From Cryptomeria japonica (lineage: Eukaryota; Streptophyta; Pinopsida; Cupressales; Cupressaceae), in the NCBI RefSeq assembly GCF_030272615.1, contig NW_026729303.1, positions 1 through 64,000 of the forward strand: a stretch of DNA of 64,000 nt, written 5' to 3'. The notes beneath the pieces were generated by a model. The model was not told where the DNA came from. It saw nothing but the letters and a program-made list of their open reading frames with translations, and made no database searches. Every line of letters begins with the position of its first letter. Positions within the stretch are counted from its first letter, which is position 1. The position numbers and the translations under genes are program-made. Shown piece after piece: positions 43,671 through 55,994 of the stretch.

Positions 43671-43834
43671 CTTATATTAAGTATTAGAACTATCATAAGC
43701 CCCATCTATCTATCATACCAAGTAAATCATATCACATATGGATTCACACAAATTAAATTACCAAATTATTTAGGAATAGGATATCATAATGCATATTTGG
43801 AAGATATACATAAAGAACCTATAGCATCCTAAAT

Positions 43835-45042
43835 TGTACTCGCCTACAATTTTTTCCTCACCTAGGCCTCATTTTGGCATCCCGTCTTCCAAGGCCTGAT
43901 TGTAATGCTAATTATACTCATACCACTTACTTATTCCACATTTTTATCAATTTCCTAGTTTCACCCCATTTCTAGAATCCTAATTTCCAAGACGAGGAAA
44001 CGCCACACCCTAATCTCGAATTAGGACCAGGGCATGCCATGCCTTAGGCCTTTTAATTGGGCCCCAAATTTCACCACCTAATGGTCATCGTGAATGAGCA
44101 GGAATTTGAATCTCATGTCAACCTATTGTGGAAGTTCAATTTGATTTTTAATGGTCAAGTATAAATGGAGGTCTACCATCCTTATTCCTAACCTAACAGA
44201 TTGACATCAAGATCTAGACTCTAGCAAATTGAAGTGAGTAAGAAATCAATCATTCATCAAACATTCGAGAGAAGAAGTGAAGTCAATTTCAAGCATTGAA
44301 GATGAAATTCATGATCAAAATTTAATGAAGACATCCTACATAAAACCCTTATTGCTTTATGTGAAGATAAACAAAACTTCATCAAGGCAAACATTGCATT
44401 TTTTAGTATTACATTTCAAATTCAATCTTTCTCTCAAAAGGAAAGTACTTTACTTCAGTCTTTCATTATATTTATCAATTCAATTTCATAGTTAATTCCA
44501 AAACCAAGGTTTGACCTAAGGCAAACCCCTATTCCCAATACATTTTCCTTTCTTTTTATGTCAAGGAAATAGGTGCAGAGTTATACTTAGGAAATCCAGT
44601 AGAGTCAACAGTGACAAATAAGTTCAACTTTTAATGGCAAAAAAATTGGAGGACCCAAGCAAATTTGTGCTCTCTAATCCTAAAAAATTAGGTCACACTT
44701 CTAGTAATAGGTTTGAAACATCTTCTTTTCCCCATATCCAAGTTTGTGGCTTAGTGAGATATTTGTAGCTTATTGATTATGTCAGATTGCTTCAATAAAT
44801 TAGTGTTTTGACCTAATTTCACAATCAATACAATTCAACTTAAGAAAGAGGACTAATCATGTAAAAACTAGTCGAATCCAATCAAAATCTTAGTCTCTTT
44901 CCAACAAGGATTGAGCCTAGATCTATTGGGTTCAACCTTCTTTTAATATATGTAGATTACTTGGGCTAGTTTGCTTTATTATCTTAAACCCTAATTCTAC
45001 TTTATTATCTTAGACCCTAATTCTTGATTTCCCCACATTACA
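43835..45042 (+). repeat. Gypsy-type 5' LTR related to the solo LTR at 25555
   Basis: It starts TGTACTCGCCTAC and ends CCCCACATTACA, 1208 bp. The segment near 44490 (GTTAATTCCAAAACCAAGG, GGTTTGACCTAAGGCAAACC) is shared with the solo LTR at 25555-26779. TTTTGGTGAACCTGAC follows directly and is a candidate primer-binding site. The matching 3' LTR is not in the window. Confidence 0.7.
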
Positions 45043-45522
45043 TTTTGGTGAACCTGACATCTTGCATGCCTAATTTTGTCTACATTTTAAAATTCAAAAT
45101 TTCACTCATAATTTTTATTTTAAAGTGAATTTCATAAATTTAGAGGTTAAATCCATAAAAACCTTAATTTATTATTCTAAAATTAACTTGTGGGTTGCAT
45201 AATTTTTCAAGAGTTTTTTAAGATTTGATTATTGTGACATCTTATGTTATGATCTAAAGGAATTTATTGTTCAAAATTACAATTCAAATTGCTTTTTTAA
45301 TTGATTAATCAACATTGTTACAACAAAATACATTGCTTAATCATATTTCCTTCCTGTGTGCATGAGTTTTGTTACTATTAGTCCTACATACAATATTCCC
45401 ATGAGAAGAAGATGTATAATTAAGGCTTCCAAAGGTCTAATAACTATGAGTATTGAGCCTCAATTATATCACTTATTCCATGAGAATATTGGTGCTTCTT
45501 GTAATCCAATTTATGACATCAT
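45043..45522 (+). other. Primer-binding site and leader of the outer gypsy element
   Basis: After the candidate primer-binding site (45045-45060) the sequence is A/T-rich and without a convincing gene up to the insertion point of copia A. The short ORF 45356-45556 crosses into the A LTR and is not supported. The element resumes at 61189. Confidence 0.5.
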
Positions 45523-45527
45523 TTATC

Positions 45528-47593
45528 TATTAGCAGCAACCAAGCAAGAAGATTGAGAGGGGAGGGGGTGAATCGGTCTTCACCAAAATATAAAAATTAA
45601 TCACAAAATATAGATCTGATAAACTATAGTAATAACACAGATAAGCAAATTAAAAGCACAACACACAACACCATGATTTTGACGTGGAAAACCCGATTAA
45701 GGGAAAAACCATGGTGGGAACCTACCCATAGTAAGATGATACTCTGCAGAAGTATGTGAAAATATAAAAAAGGGGGAATGCACATGCTTTTAGGCACACT
45801 TCCTAGAGCTCACAACTCAAATATAATTGCTTGGAAGGCTACAAGCCTCAAGGAAGTCTCATTGACTTACAACAAGATTCAAACTACAATCTGAAAGAAA
45901 TGAATTGAAAGAATAACATCTCCAAATCCTTGATTATAGTTCCAATTAAGCACAAATGTCTTCCCTACAACACCAATCTCTCCTCAAATTCAACACCAAA
46001 GGATAAGTCACTTGTTCGCACATAAACCTCTCTCTAATAATGCAAACTTAACTTTGACACCTAGATTACACGAATATATCACCCATATATACAATTCATC
46101 AACCTTGATAACAAGGTTGACTAAAACCTCAACCCTCAATTACAAAATTACACCACATGATACAAAGATCGACCAACAGACCAATATAATGATTTACATA
46201 GCATAACATGGACCTAAAACAAATTCCCAAATGCTCATCTCCATTGGAAATCACGCCAAGATCAACCGCAACACACTATGCCACCAGGAAAACCCACATA
46301 ACATGAAAATCATCACTGGTTCATAGAAGCCACCAATAACTCGCACAATGATCAATGCAAATCACCAAAACAAATAGGACACAACTAGGAAATGCTAGCA
46401 TGTTGCCATTCTACACTCTTATGAGAATAGTTGATGTTGTCATTGATGGCAACCAACTAGCAACAAATTGGCAAACATCTGTCGACCCACCAACAATTAT
46501 TAGAACCGGCAATAAACTTCTACATACATTGGCAGGCACTTCACCAACAGTGACAATAATGCATATCGACACTCAAGCCGACATGGAATAAACTTTGTTT
46601 ATTGTTTTATTTTGTAAAAATATTTTGTACAAGCTGACATGGCATATTGTAAAAGACTCATATATATGTATGAGATCTTATAGGTCATTTTGTAAGAGGT
46701 AGAGGAGATGATAAAAGGATAGATGCTATTTTGATATAGTTGATAGTGAAGGTTTTGGTAATAGACTAAGCTTAAACTGATACTAAACCTAGCATAGTTG
46801 ATGTTGATCTAAAGTAGTACATTGTATTGGATTTTGATAATCCATTCTATAAGTCAGTGAGACTTATGTTTTGTGATTGATCAGTGAGCTCTAGGCTGCT
46901 AGCCTTCCTACATGTGTAGGCCCCTCATTGTAAGTAATATGTATTCATTGGCCAGTGAGTGAATATTGTGGGTCACAAATCCCACTGAGGTTTTTCTCAC
47001 ACTGGGTTTCCTCATTAAATATCTTGTGTTATGGTGTGTTCTCTATGTTTTCTCTTCTATTATTATTTATTGCATTAATTCTTATTTACTGGTACACTAT
47101 TTTGAGATACAAAGTTCTTAAAAGGTTTAAATATTCTACTAACCGGTTAGAAACTAATTCACCCCCCCTCTTAGTTTCTTTGGGACTATCATCTATATTA
47201 ACATAGCAAGCATGTTAGAATCATTAGGAACAGTTGCACCAAAACCACTTATCAAATTTTCATTGGTCAACGTCTAAAAGCACAAGAGCACAACCAATCA
47301 ACAACTGTCATGAAGAAAGATAACTTGTAGAGAACCAAATCAAAATCCATCTAAAAGGAAGATACACAAGACCATCCCAAGGAATATCCCAAAAACTTAG
47401 CACAAGATCTGATCACACCAAAATATATCCAAGGATATACCAAATTCTGCAAAACAGTGATCAACAAAACCAAACTACTAACTAGATCATAAGATCTTTC
47501 CAATCTACAATCACCAGAGCAATACAAAGGAATATGTTGACATCAATGACAACAACATATTCTAGCAGCAAAAATAACCAACAATATCGAACA
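45528..47593 (-). repeat. 3' LTR of copia A with an inserted solo LTR
   Basis: It aligns with 59938-61183 from TTAGCAGCAACCAAG to the ACAATATC-GAACA end. The first dinucleotide is TA where the other LTR has TG. Without the insertion it is about 1258 bp, against 1246 bp. Confidence 0.9.
46401..47203 (+). repeat. Solo LTR with exact target duplication in copia A's LTR
   Basis: The 803-bp segment begins TGTTGCCATTC, ends TATTAACA and is flanked by TAGCA at 46396-46400 and 47204-47208. It has the copia tail words TTTTTCTCACACTGGG, ATATCTTGTG and TTCACCCCCCCTC. The right LTR of copia A shows the empty site. Confidence 0.9.
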
Positions 47594-47905
47594 ATATTCC
47601 CCTTTGGAATTGATGGCAACATATGAATGTGAAAAACAATCAACGCAAAGAAAGAAGATATCTCCAGTAAACTCCCCCTAAGATTAGGATAAATAAATAA
47701 GTTTTTGTCATGATCTCTCTCCCCCTTTGACAAAAATACCAAAGATCTCAAAAAAGAAAACCAAACTTACTCACCCTTTAGAATATAAAACATGAATCTC
47801 TCTCCCAAAACAAAGACTACTCCAATAGAGGAGCAACACCAACACACCGATCTAGATAAAAGGATAAGACTATTAAGTCCACTAGATTGATGCAACTCAA
47901 TGCAT
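47594..47905 (-). other. Copia A polypurine tract and 3' untranslated region
   Basis: On the element strand CCAAAGGGGAATAT precedes the LTR. Further purine tracts (GTCAAAGGGGGAGAG near 47725 and CTTAGGGGGAG near 47680) lie inside the untranslated region. Confidence 0.7.
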
Positions 47906-48537
47906 TTAGTTCTCATCAGGAGGGGTGGATACCCCTAAGTTGTCTCTCAAGTAGACAAATGTATCTATAGGCAAAGGCTTAGTGAAAACATCAACTATTT
48001 GTTCCTTTGTAGATACATACTCCAACTTCACCTTCTGTTCACTAACTTTCTCTCTCAAGTAATGATATTTGATTGACACATGCTTAGTCTTTGAATGTTG
48101 TACTATATTCTTTGAAATGTTAATAGCACTAGAATTATCAGAGTATATAATAGTATGCTCATCATAAATAGCTCTGATATCCTTCAACATTTGCTTCATC
48201 CAAACTACCTGAGTTCAATTACTAGTAGTAACAATGTACTCAGCTTTAGCAGTAGATAAGGACACTGAATCTTGTTTCTTACTAGCCCATGAAAAGAACT
48301 TCTTCCTAAAAAGAATTCTCCATCGGTAGTTCTCTTTTTCTAATCAACATCACCATCCCAATCTGCATTAGTGTAGGTACATAGCATGAAATCATCACTC
48401 CTTGGGTACCATAAACCATAATTCATAGTTCCCTTTGGGTATCTAAATATCCTCTTAACAATAGTGACATGACTCTCTTTCAGATCAGCTTGATATCTAG
48501 AAGCCATGCATACAACATGCATAATGTCCAGTCTAGT
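47906..48537 (-). pseudogene. Copia A RNase H
   Basis: The frame shows MHVVCMASRYQADLKESHVT, RIFRYPKGTMNYGLWYP and TYTNADWDGDVD, where one usual aspartate is asparagine. In another frame it shows the terminal DNSSAINISKNIVQHSKTKH and VDVFTKPLPIDTFVYLRDNLG. A frameshift near 48220 and stops separate the parts. Confidence 0.85.
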
Positions 48538-49324
48538 CTAAGTAAGATATAGCAATCCACCAATCATAGATCTATACAAACTTTGATTAGCTTTAGGAGA
48601 TTCATCATTCTTAGAAAATTTACAACCAGTTACCATAGGAGTTCCAACCAGTTTAGAGTCATCTAACTCAAACTTCTTCACCAATTCCTTCACATACTTA
48701 GTTTGAGATATGAATATACCTTTTCTAGTTTGTGAAATCTGCAAACCTAAAAAAAAATTCATCTCACCAAACATAGACATCTCAAATTCTTTCTGCATAT
48801 CACTAAAAAACTTCTTGCTCAAGTCATCATCACCTTCAAAGATAATATCATTAACAAAGACTTCAACAATTAGGATGTTATCATTTTCTATCCTAAAGTA
48901 CAAATTACTGTTAGCAACACCTTTACTAAATCCCAATCTCAATAAACATTTATCTATTCTAGCATACCTAGATCTAGGGGCTTGTTTCAATCCATAAAGA
49001 GCTTTGTGTAGTTTACATACCATATTTGATAGTGAAAATCCATCAGGTTACTCAATGTAAACTTCTTCCTCAAGATCACCATTCAAAAAGGCAGATTTGA
49101 CATCCATCTAATATACCTTGAAATCTTTATAAGTAGCATAAGAAAGCAATAGTCTAATAGCTTCAAGTCTGGCCACCAGAGTAAAATTTTCCTGATAATC
49201 AATTCTTTCTTTCTAAGAATATCCTTTGCAAACTAGTCTAGCTTTATTTCTAACAAATTCCCCATATTCATTCAATTTATTTCCAAACACCCATTTATTA
49301 CCAATAACATTCTTATCCGTAGGT
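48538..49324 (-). pseudogene. Copia A reverse transcriptase
   Basis: It contains VIGNKWVFGNKLNEYGE, LVARLEA, MDVKSAFLNGDLEEEVYIE and, after a stop near 49049, LHKALYGLKQAPRSRYARI. The catalytic box reads VEVFVNDIIFEGDDD near 48855: the first aspartate of the usual FVDD or YVDD box is asparagine. The domain ends with FFLGLQISQTRKGIFISQTKY. The RT is expected to be inactive on this residue alone. Confidence 0.88.
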
Positions 49325-49626
49325 CTAGACAAAAAGTTCCCAAGTATTATTATTTTCCATTTGATCTAGTTCTTCTTCCATAGCTCTCATCGAATTTTCA
49401 TCTTTACAAGCTTCAACAACATCTCTAGATTCAACTTTACAAATCAAACATACTTCTTGAACAACTAGTCTTCTTCTAGTCATTACACCTTTATCCTTAT
49501 CACCAATAATATGATTTTCAAAATGATTCAGTCTTACATACCTCAGAGTCTTCTGATTGTTTTGATTATAAGGTTCTTGAACTCCTTCACTAGCAACAGT
49601 AACATCTTGATTAACTGTCTCTATCA
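49325..49626 (-). pseudogene. Copia A integrase-RT linker, part right after the B insertion
   Basis: The frame contains the start of the RT region ([19 protein letters not shown]) and a linker. The first codons of the open stretch, above 49631, belong to the LTR of copia B. It continues the frame of 57369-57740. Confidence 0.8.
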
Positions 49627-49631
49627 GATCA

Positions 49632-50758
49632 TGATGGTATGATGAAATAATAAGTATTTGGTCAACTACTGAAAGGGGGTGGTGAATCAGTAGATAGAAA
49701 AACTGATACAAACTTCACCAATCTCAAAAATCAATCTCAAAGTAAACTTAGAACTAACAATGTAATACCTCTATCAAGATAAAAACTCATAGGATAAACT
49801 AGTTGATTATTACAACAAATTAACAGTAAACAACTTCTTCATTTCTCAATGCTTCCAGTTATCATGTCTTATCAAAGTAATTAAGTAGTTAAGTAAATCA
49901 ATCATGAAAACATAACCACAAAAGCATTCACCACTTGACACAAATGTTTTTTATGTGGAAACCAAAATAGGTAAAAAACACGATGAGATGAGACTCACAA
50001 GATAACAATCTGAACTCTTCTGAAGTTTTCCCTATTAGGAGCCTAGCCTATTAAATCTTTATAAAAAGTCCTGTTAAGAACTGATCCTATTAGGAATCAC
50101 CCAGTTAAGGGATTGACTACAAATTCCTTGTTAGAAGCAATGCCCTATAAGGAGTAACCTCGATAGAGGATTTGAAAATCCAATCTAATGGACCACCTTG
50201 TTAGATCTTACTCGGTTAGGGGATTTCAATTCTGCTGTAATTGTTAGAAAATAATAGGAGTTTGATGATTTGTCTAAATAGCACTACACTTTCTTGATCA
50301 AATCCATTTCATTCTCCTATCCGCCTTTACTCAAACTGGAGATACATCATCTAGTTGGGAAACCACACACTCAACTGATCTGTGCTCACTCTTTGCCAAC
50401 TCATTAAACTAAACAACTTCATCGACCTTATAAACAAATCAATCAGGTCGGTAACACAACAAAAACCTAATTCTCATAGAGATTACAAACAAATCGGTTC
50501 AAGTATGACCATTGGATTACATAGCAATCTCTGCACATAAATCAAGAAAACCTTGATCGCTCCTTGATCACCGCTTCATTGAACTTAGTAACTCATCACA
50601 CACTTTGCATTAGATGCAATACATTTTCTCATTCCCTAGACAAAAAATGTTACAACAACTCACCAAAATCTCTTGGAATTGACTTCATATAATAATCATA
50701 TGTGTCATAATTATTACTGCTCATCATCAGATCATAAATCAATATAACCAATTCACTA
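49632..50758 (-). repeat. 3' LTR of copia B, truncated
   Basis: It follows the right LTR (55995-57361) closely to CAATATAACCAATTCAC near 50755 and then passes into internal sequence. About 240 bp of U3 and the polypurine tract are missing. Confidence 0.85.
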
Positions 50759-51500
50759 TACTTGATGCTCCCTCTGTGGAGTAAATCCACTTCTACACCA
50801 ATCCTTCTGTAAATTTTTGCAAGTAGCTCTAGGACTGATGTAATCTACATCATACTTAACTGACTTCATATAGAGGGAGAACCCTGAATTGACTTCTAAG
50901 ATACTCAAAAGTACTCTTAGGCAGAGGTTTAGTAAAAATATCTGCAAGTTGTTCCTTGGTAGAAACATGCTCCAAGATCACATCTTTACTCTTTACTTTT
51001 TCCCTCAAGAAATGATACTTCAATTCAATATGCTTGGTTTGTATGTGCAAAACAGGGTTCTTGGAAATATTTATGGCACTTGTATTATCACATAAAATCT
51101 TTATAGGTTCTAAAATCTTCATCTTAAAACCTTCCAAAATGTGCCTCATCCATATAGCCTGTGTACAATTTATGTAAGCTACAACATACTCAGCTTCAAT
51201 AGTAGATTGTGAAGTATAACTCTACTTCTTACTACTCCATGAAACAAGTCTTCCTCTAAGAAAAAATGCTCCACTGGTTGTTCTTTTCCAGTCATCAACA
51301 TTTCCTACCCAATCTGCATCTATGTACACCTTCAAGTCAAAATATCCTCCATATGGATACCATAACCCATAATCAATAGTACCTTTGAGATATCTAAAAA
51401 TTCTTTTGGTTGCTATCAGATGTGTTTCCTAAAGATTCTTCTAGAATCTAGCAACTATGCTAACTGCATGAGCTATGTCCGATCTGTTGTGAACAACATA
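50759..51500 (-). pseudogene. Copia B RNase H
   Basis: It shows RIFRYLKGTIDYGLWYP, IDADWVGNVDDWKRTTSGAFF, STIEAEYV and the terminal DNTSAINISKNPVLHIQTKH and ADIFTKPLPKSTFEYLRSQF. The stretch 50856-51149 is open. Stops break the upstream part. The residues after RSQFRVLPLYE are 3' untranslated. Confidence 0.85.
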
Positions 51501-52383
51501 GTGCAATTTCTCAATCATTGACCTATATTCCTTCTCATCAATAGATTTCAACTCATCTTCCTTAGACAACTTACAACCTATAACCATAGGTATCCCAATT
51601 GGTTTTCAGTCACTCATGCCAAATGTCTTCAAGACCTCTTTCACATACTTAGACTATGTGACAAAAATACCATTCTTCATTTGCTATAGCTGCAAGCCTA
51701 TGAAAATTTTTATTTCTCCCACTAAAGATATTTCAAACTCATTTTTCATTTCATCTGCAAAAGTGTTGCTCATATCATCATTACCTCCCAACATGATATC
51801 ATTAACAAATACTTCACTGACTAGTATTTTATCTCCTTCAAATTTGAGATAAATGTTACTATCATCACTAGTTCTCAGAAAGCCTATCTTAATTAGATGT
51901 GTATGAATCCTTTCATACCATGCTCTTGGTGCCTTCTTTAATCCATATAAAGCTTTATGCAATCTTCATACCATGTCTTTCTTATTAGTCAGAGCATAAC
52001 CATCTGGCTACTCAATGTATACTTCTTCTTCTAGTATCCCATTCAAAAATGCGGGCTTAACATCCATCTGGTATACCTTGAATTTCTTGTGTGTTGCAAA
52101 TGCAAGTAAATTTGACACCTTCTAGTCTTGCCACTGGTGTAAAAGTCTCACCATAGTCTTCTCCTTCCTCTTGTGCATAACCTTTGCAAACCAACCTAGA
52201 TTTGTTGTGAACTACAACTCCATCTTCATTTGACTTGTTCTTGAATACCCACTTAGTACCTATCACATTTTTATTTATTGGTTGGGGTACTAGGTTCCAT
52301 GTGTTGTTCTTCTCAATTTGATCTAATTCCTCCTCCATAGCTTTAACCCAAGGATCATCACCAAATGCTTCCTTAGTAGCTCT
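51501..52383 (-). pseudogene. Copia B reverse transcriptase
   Basis: The frame shows [55 protein letters not shown], then after a shift near 52120 LNGILEEEVYIE and LYGLKKAPRAWYERIH. The catalytic box reads VSEVFVNDIMLGGNDD near 51800, with asparagine for the first aspartate exactly as in copia A. Confidence 0.88.
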
Positions 52384-53442
52384 TGTTGGTATTTTGGTAT
52401 GCTTTTGTCATTGATGTCAACACCTACTAAACACTTATCAACTCTGGCACTTTGGAGAATCAGCAACATTCATCGACAAGCAAGTGATTAATGCACAGTC
52501 ACCGGTATCTGGTACACCGGCAGGATATAGTGATCACCGACACTCGGAAGGGCATGGAAAACACTTGGTTATGTTGAAGACATCATGTGAATACCTTGTC
52601 TTGGAGTTTTGTTAATTGGCATAGTCATATTTACATATTTGTTGTTACCAGCAAATAGGTCCAGGTTATACACTAATAGGTTTATCTTTTCCAGATCAGC
52701 ATGGCACGCTATGAAGATGACTTATTATTATTGTAAATACATTAAGCTGACATGGTGAATCAGTTATTGAATCGGGTATTATTTTATTTATAAAATGATT
52801 TTATTGTATTATCCTTTAGAGCCAACCTACTAAAATTGGTCTTAGGGTATGGTATAAATGTAAGATCTTATTTGTAAGATCGAATGAGGAATGCGAAAAA
52901 GGATTGTGTAAAGGTATATGCAAGAATAAGCAGAGCTATACATGTAGACATCATTTGAAGTTGAAGGAGGGTTTTTGTGAAGACAATAAGAACTACATTG
53001 GTATTGAATCTAGCATATGAAGATGCTATTTTGAGTAGTACATTCTTATTGGATTTAACCATCCAATTGTAGTCAATGTGACTCCCATTTTGTGTTTGAG
53101 CAGTGAGCTCTAGGTGCTTGGTCTTTTTGCATGTGCAGACCCCATTTGTATACACTTACTATCTGTAGTAGTATCATCTGATTGTGGGTAAGGTTTCCCA
53201 CCATTGTTTTTCCCCTTGCAAGGTTTCCATGTACAAATATTGGTGTTATGTGTTGTGGATGACTTTATCTTTTTGTTTCATGCATTAATCTTTATCGGTA
53301 TTGCAATTATTTGATAAAAGTGTCCACCGGTATAATAGACTATTTCACCAGTATTAAGAAAAAAGTTGATTAAGTTGTTTTTGGTTTAAATTCATTAGAC
53401 AAATAATTCACCCCCCCTCTTAGTTATCTCTGGGACCTAATA
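52384..53442 (+). repeat. Solo LTR inside copia B
   Basis: The 1059-bp segment begins TGTTGGTATTTTGG and ends GGACCTAATA (TA in place of CA). The flanks GCTCT (52379-52383) and ACTCT (53443-53447) match at four of five positions. The coding sequence of copia B can be read across it (TIELR before, TKEAF after). It has the plus-strand copia tail TTCACCCCCCCTCTTAG. Confidence 0.82.
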
Positions 53443-54800
53443 ACTCTTAGTTCAATAGTGGAGATCATACAAGAATTCTCTCTGATTCTTCTTCTAGTTA
53501 GTACTCCAACTTCCTTATCCCCAATAATCTATTCAGGATTGTGATTCAATCTCACATATCTTGGAATAACATGATCATTATCTTCAAATTTAGCTTCTTC
53601 ATTATCATCATCTTCTTCTGAATTTATCTATTTCAGTTGAACTAGTACATCAATATTTGCTTTTCCAGTTTCAAATTTCACAGTTTCTGGTCCCAAAAAC
53701 AAAATGCAAGGATCTTAATCCTTTTTCTCTAAACTAGCTTCCTCTGAGACTTCAGGATTTTCATCCACTCGAACATCAACACTCTCAATAATTCTTTGTG
53801 TCCAGTTGTTAAAACACTTGTAGGCCTTACTCTTGGTGGAATAGCTAAGAAATATACCTTCATCACTTTTAGCCTCAAATTTTCTAATATAATCACGTCT
53901 CTTAATAAAATATTTTCTTCCAAATATTATGAAATAACTAGCATCAGGTGATCTACCATACCAATATTCATAAGGAGTCTTGTCCTTATCTCTCTTTACC
54001 AGAATCTAGTTCATAGTGTAGACAATTGTGCTGATAGCTTCTCTCTAGAAAGTTTTCGCTACACCTCCTTTTATCAACATTGTCTTAGTAGCTTCAACAA
54101 CTGACTGGTTGTTTCTCTCTGTGATACCATTTTGTTGTGGTTTCCTAGGTACAAAAAGTTGTCATTAGATATCATTTTCTTCACAATACGTAGTAAATTA
54201 TTCAGAAGTAAATTGGTTGCCTTGATCTATCCTTAGACACTTTATCTTCTTACCGCTCTCCTTCTTAGCTAAGGCCTTGAATGCCTCAAACTTACCAAAA
54301 GCTTCAATCTTATCCTTCAAGAATGTGACCCACATCACCCTTGAGCAATCATCAATGAAGATCATAAAATATCTATCATCTTGAATACTTTTTGTTCTTA
54401 TTGGTCCACAAAGATCTGTATGATCCAAATCTAATAAATATTCCGCTGAAAAAGATTTGCTCTTGAAAGTTGAGGATGTTATCTTTCCCAACTAACATTC
54501 TTTGCATAGAACATTAACTGGTTTGTCTAACTGAGGCAAACCTCTCATTGTCTTGGACTTACTCACTTTAACAATGTTATCAAAGTTTATATGACAAAAT
54601 CTCCTATGCCAAAGCCAACTATCATCTATCTTTGCAATTAAACAGTTGCTTACTTTAGGATTAAGGTGAAACAAGTTACCTTTAGTTTGATTACCGGTTG
54701 TAATCAATTCACCTTTATTGCCATAGATTTTGCACATACCATTTTTAAACTCCAATGGGTATCCTTTGTCATTGAGTTGTGCCACACTCAAAAGATTATG
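53443..54800 (-). pseudogene. Copia B integrase and linker
   Basis: The zinc domain reads WLWHRRFCHINFDN and VLCKEC near 54500. The core has FIDDCSRVMWVTFLKDK and LRIDQGNQF (the glycine-glycine-glutamate pattern is altered). The carboxyl part contains PYEYWYGRSPDASYF-like text near 53960 in shifted frame. A linker rich in acidic residues follows towards 53450. Several stops and shifts are present. Confidence 0.82.
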
Positions 54801-55020
54801 CTTTAAACCCTCAACCTAGTAGATGTCATTTGCACTACTCTTTCCAGTAAGAGAAATAGTTCCCTTACCTTTAACCATGTAGGGTGATTCATTACCAAAT
54901 CTTACAACTCCGCCATCAAATTCCTTCAGAGAAAGAAATTTGCTCTGATCACCGATCATGTGATGTGAACAACCACTATTAATGATCTAATCATCATAGT
55001 TATCCACCCTAGATACTAAT
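54801..55020 (-). pseudogene. Copia B protease (active-site Asp lost)
   Basis: The core reads IINSGCSHHMIGDQSKF near 54985-54935, followed by GGVVRFGNESPYMVKGKGTISL. The active-site aspartate of DSG is asparagine, and the conserved tryptophan just before it is a stop. Both fit single G-to-A changes. Confidence 0.78.
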
Positions 55021-55980
55021 GCCTTCTAGTTTGACATCTCTTCTTTAATGGCTACAAACACAATGTCTTCATTAGCATCACCATTAGATTCCTCATCACT
55101 GATACCACCATCAATAACAATAAGACAGTCTATTTTTCCTTTACCCTTGTACTTCTTGAATTTCTCATTTGTTCTCATTATCACCATTAGGATAGTTAGC
55201 AACAATGTGTCCAATCTTGTTGCATGGAAAACATTTCAAAGGTAATTTTCCTCTATATTTACCTATACCTCTAGGCAAGCGCTTGGCCAACAATGCTTCA
55301 AGCTCAACTAAACTGTCTTCATTATTAGTTTCTCTACTAGATCTGGATTCATAATTGTGACTGGCATCTCTACTTTTCCTCACAGATGGGTTAGAAACAA
55401 AATCTCTAAATACAGACTCAGATTTCTATACACTACCATCATAACCATTTAATTCAAAAGCAGTAAGCTTGCCAATGATGGAGTCAAGAGTTACCTTAGT
55501 TTTGTCAATGGACTTCAACTCCTGAATAGATGCAACTCGGATAGCATAAATCGATAGTAGGGTTCTCAGTACCTTACTGATCACTATGGAATCTTCCACT
55601 TTACCTCTTGTACTCTTAATTTCACCAACTATCTCTTTTATCCTTTGACCATACTAGTCGATATTCTCACCTTCAACCATCTGCATGTCATCAAACTTTC
55701 CTCTTAGACTCTCTTCTTTAGCAATCTTAACATGCTCATCACCACTATAAATCTCCTCAAGTTTTTTCCATACCTTATATTTAGTTTCAAGATCATGAAC
55801 ATATACATACTCTGCATCAGACAAAGAACTAATAATATCTTCCAATGCTTGATGATTTTCTTATTTCTCTTTCTTTTGATCATCTGTCAACATCCCAATA
55901 GGTGCAACATACTTAGTATCGACATGTTCCCAATACTAACTTCCTAAACTATTAGGCTTAGACCTTAGAGGACCTAATAT
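55021..55980 (-). pseudogene. Copia B gag
   Basis: It shows YVHDLETKYKVWKKLEEIYSG and SLRGKFDDMQMVEGENI at 55654-55845, a middle part with IVKLTAFELNG-like text, then LAKRLPRGIGKYRGKLPLK and the knuckle CFPCNKIGHIVANY, in which the last cysteine is tyrosine. The first codons near the primer-binding site are degraded and I could not fix the start. Confidence 0.8.
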
Positions 55981-55993
55981 ACTCTGATACCAA
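55981..55993 (-). other. Primer-binding site of copia B
   Basis: On the element strand TTGGTATCAGAGT starts one base after the LTR end and matches initiator methionine tRNA. Confidence 0.87.
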
Positions 55994-55994
55994 T

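Noticed and set aside
53729-53923. 64-codon ORF in copia B as a separate gene
   Set aside because: The integrase carboxyl part is readable in another frame over the same bases.
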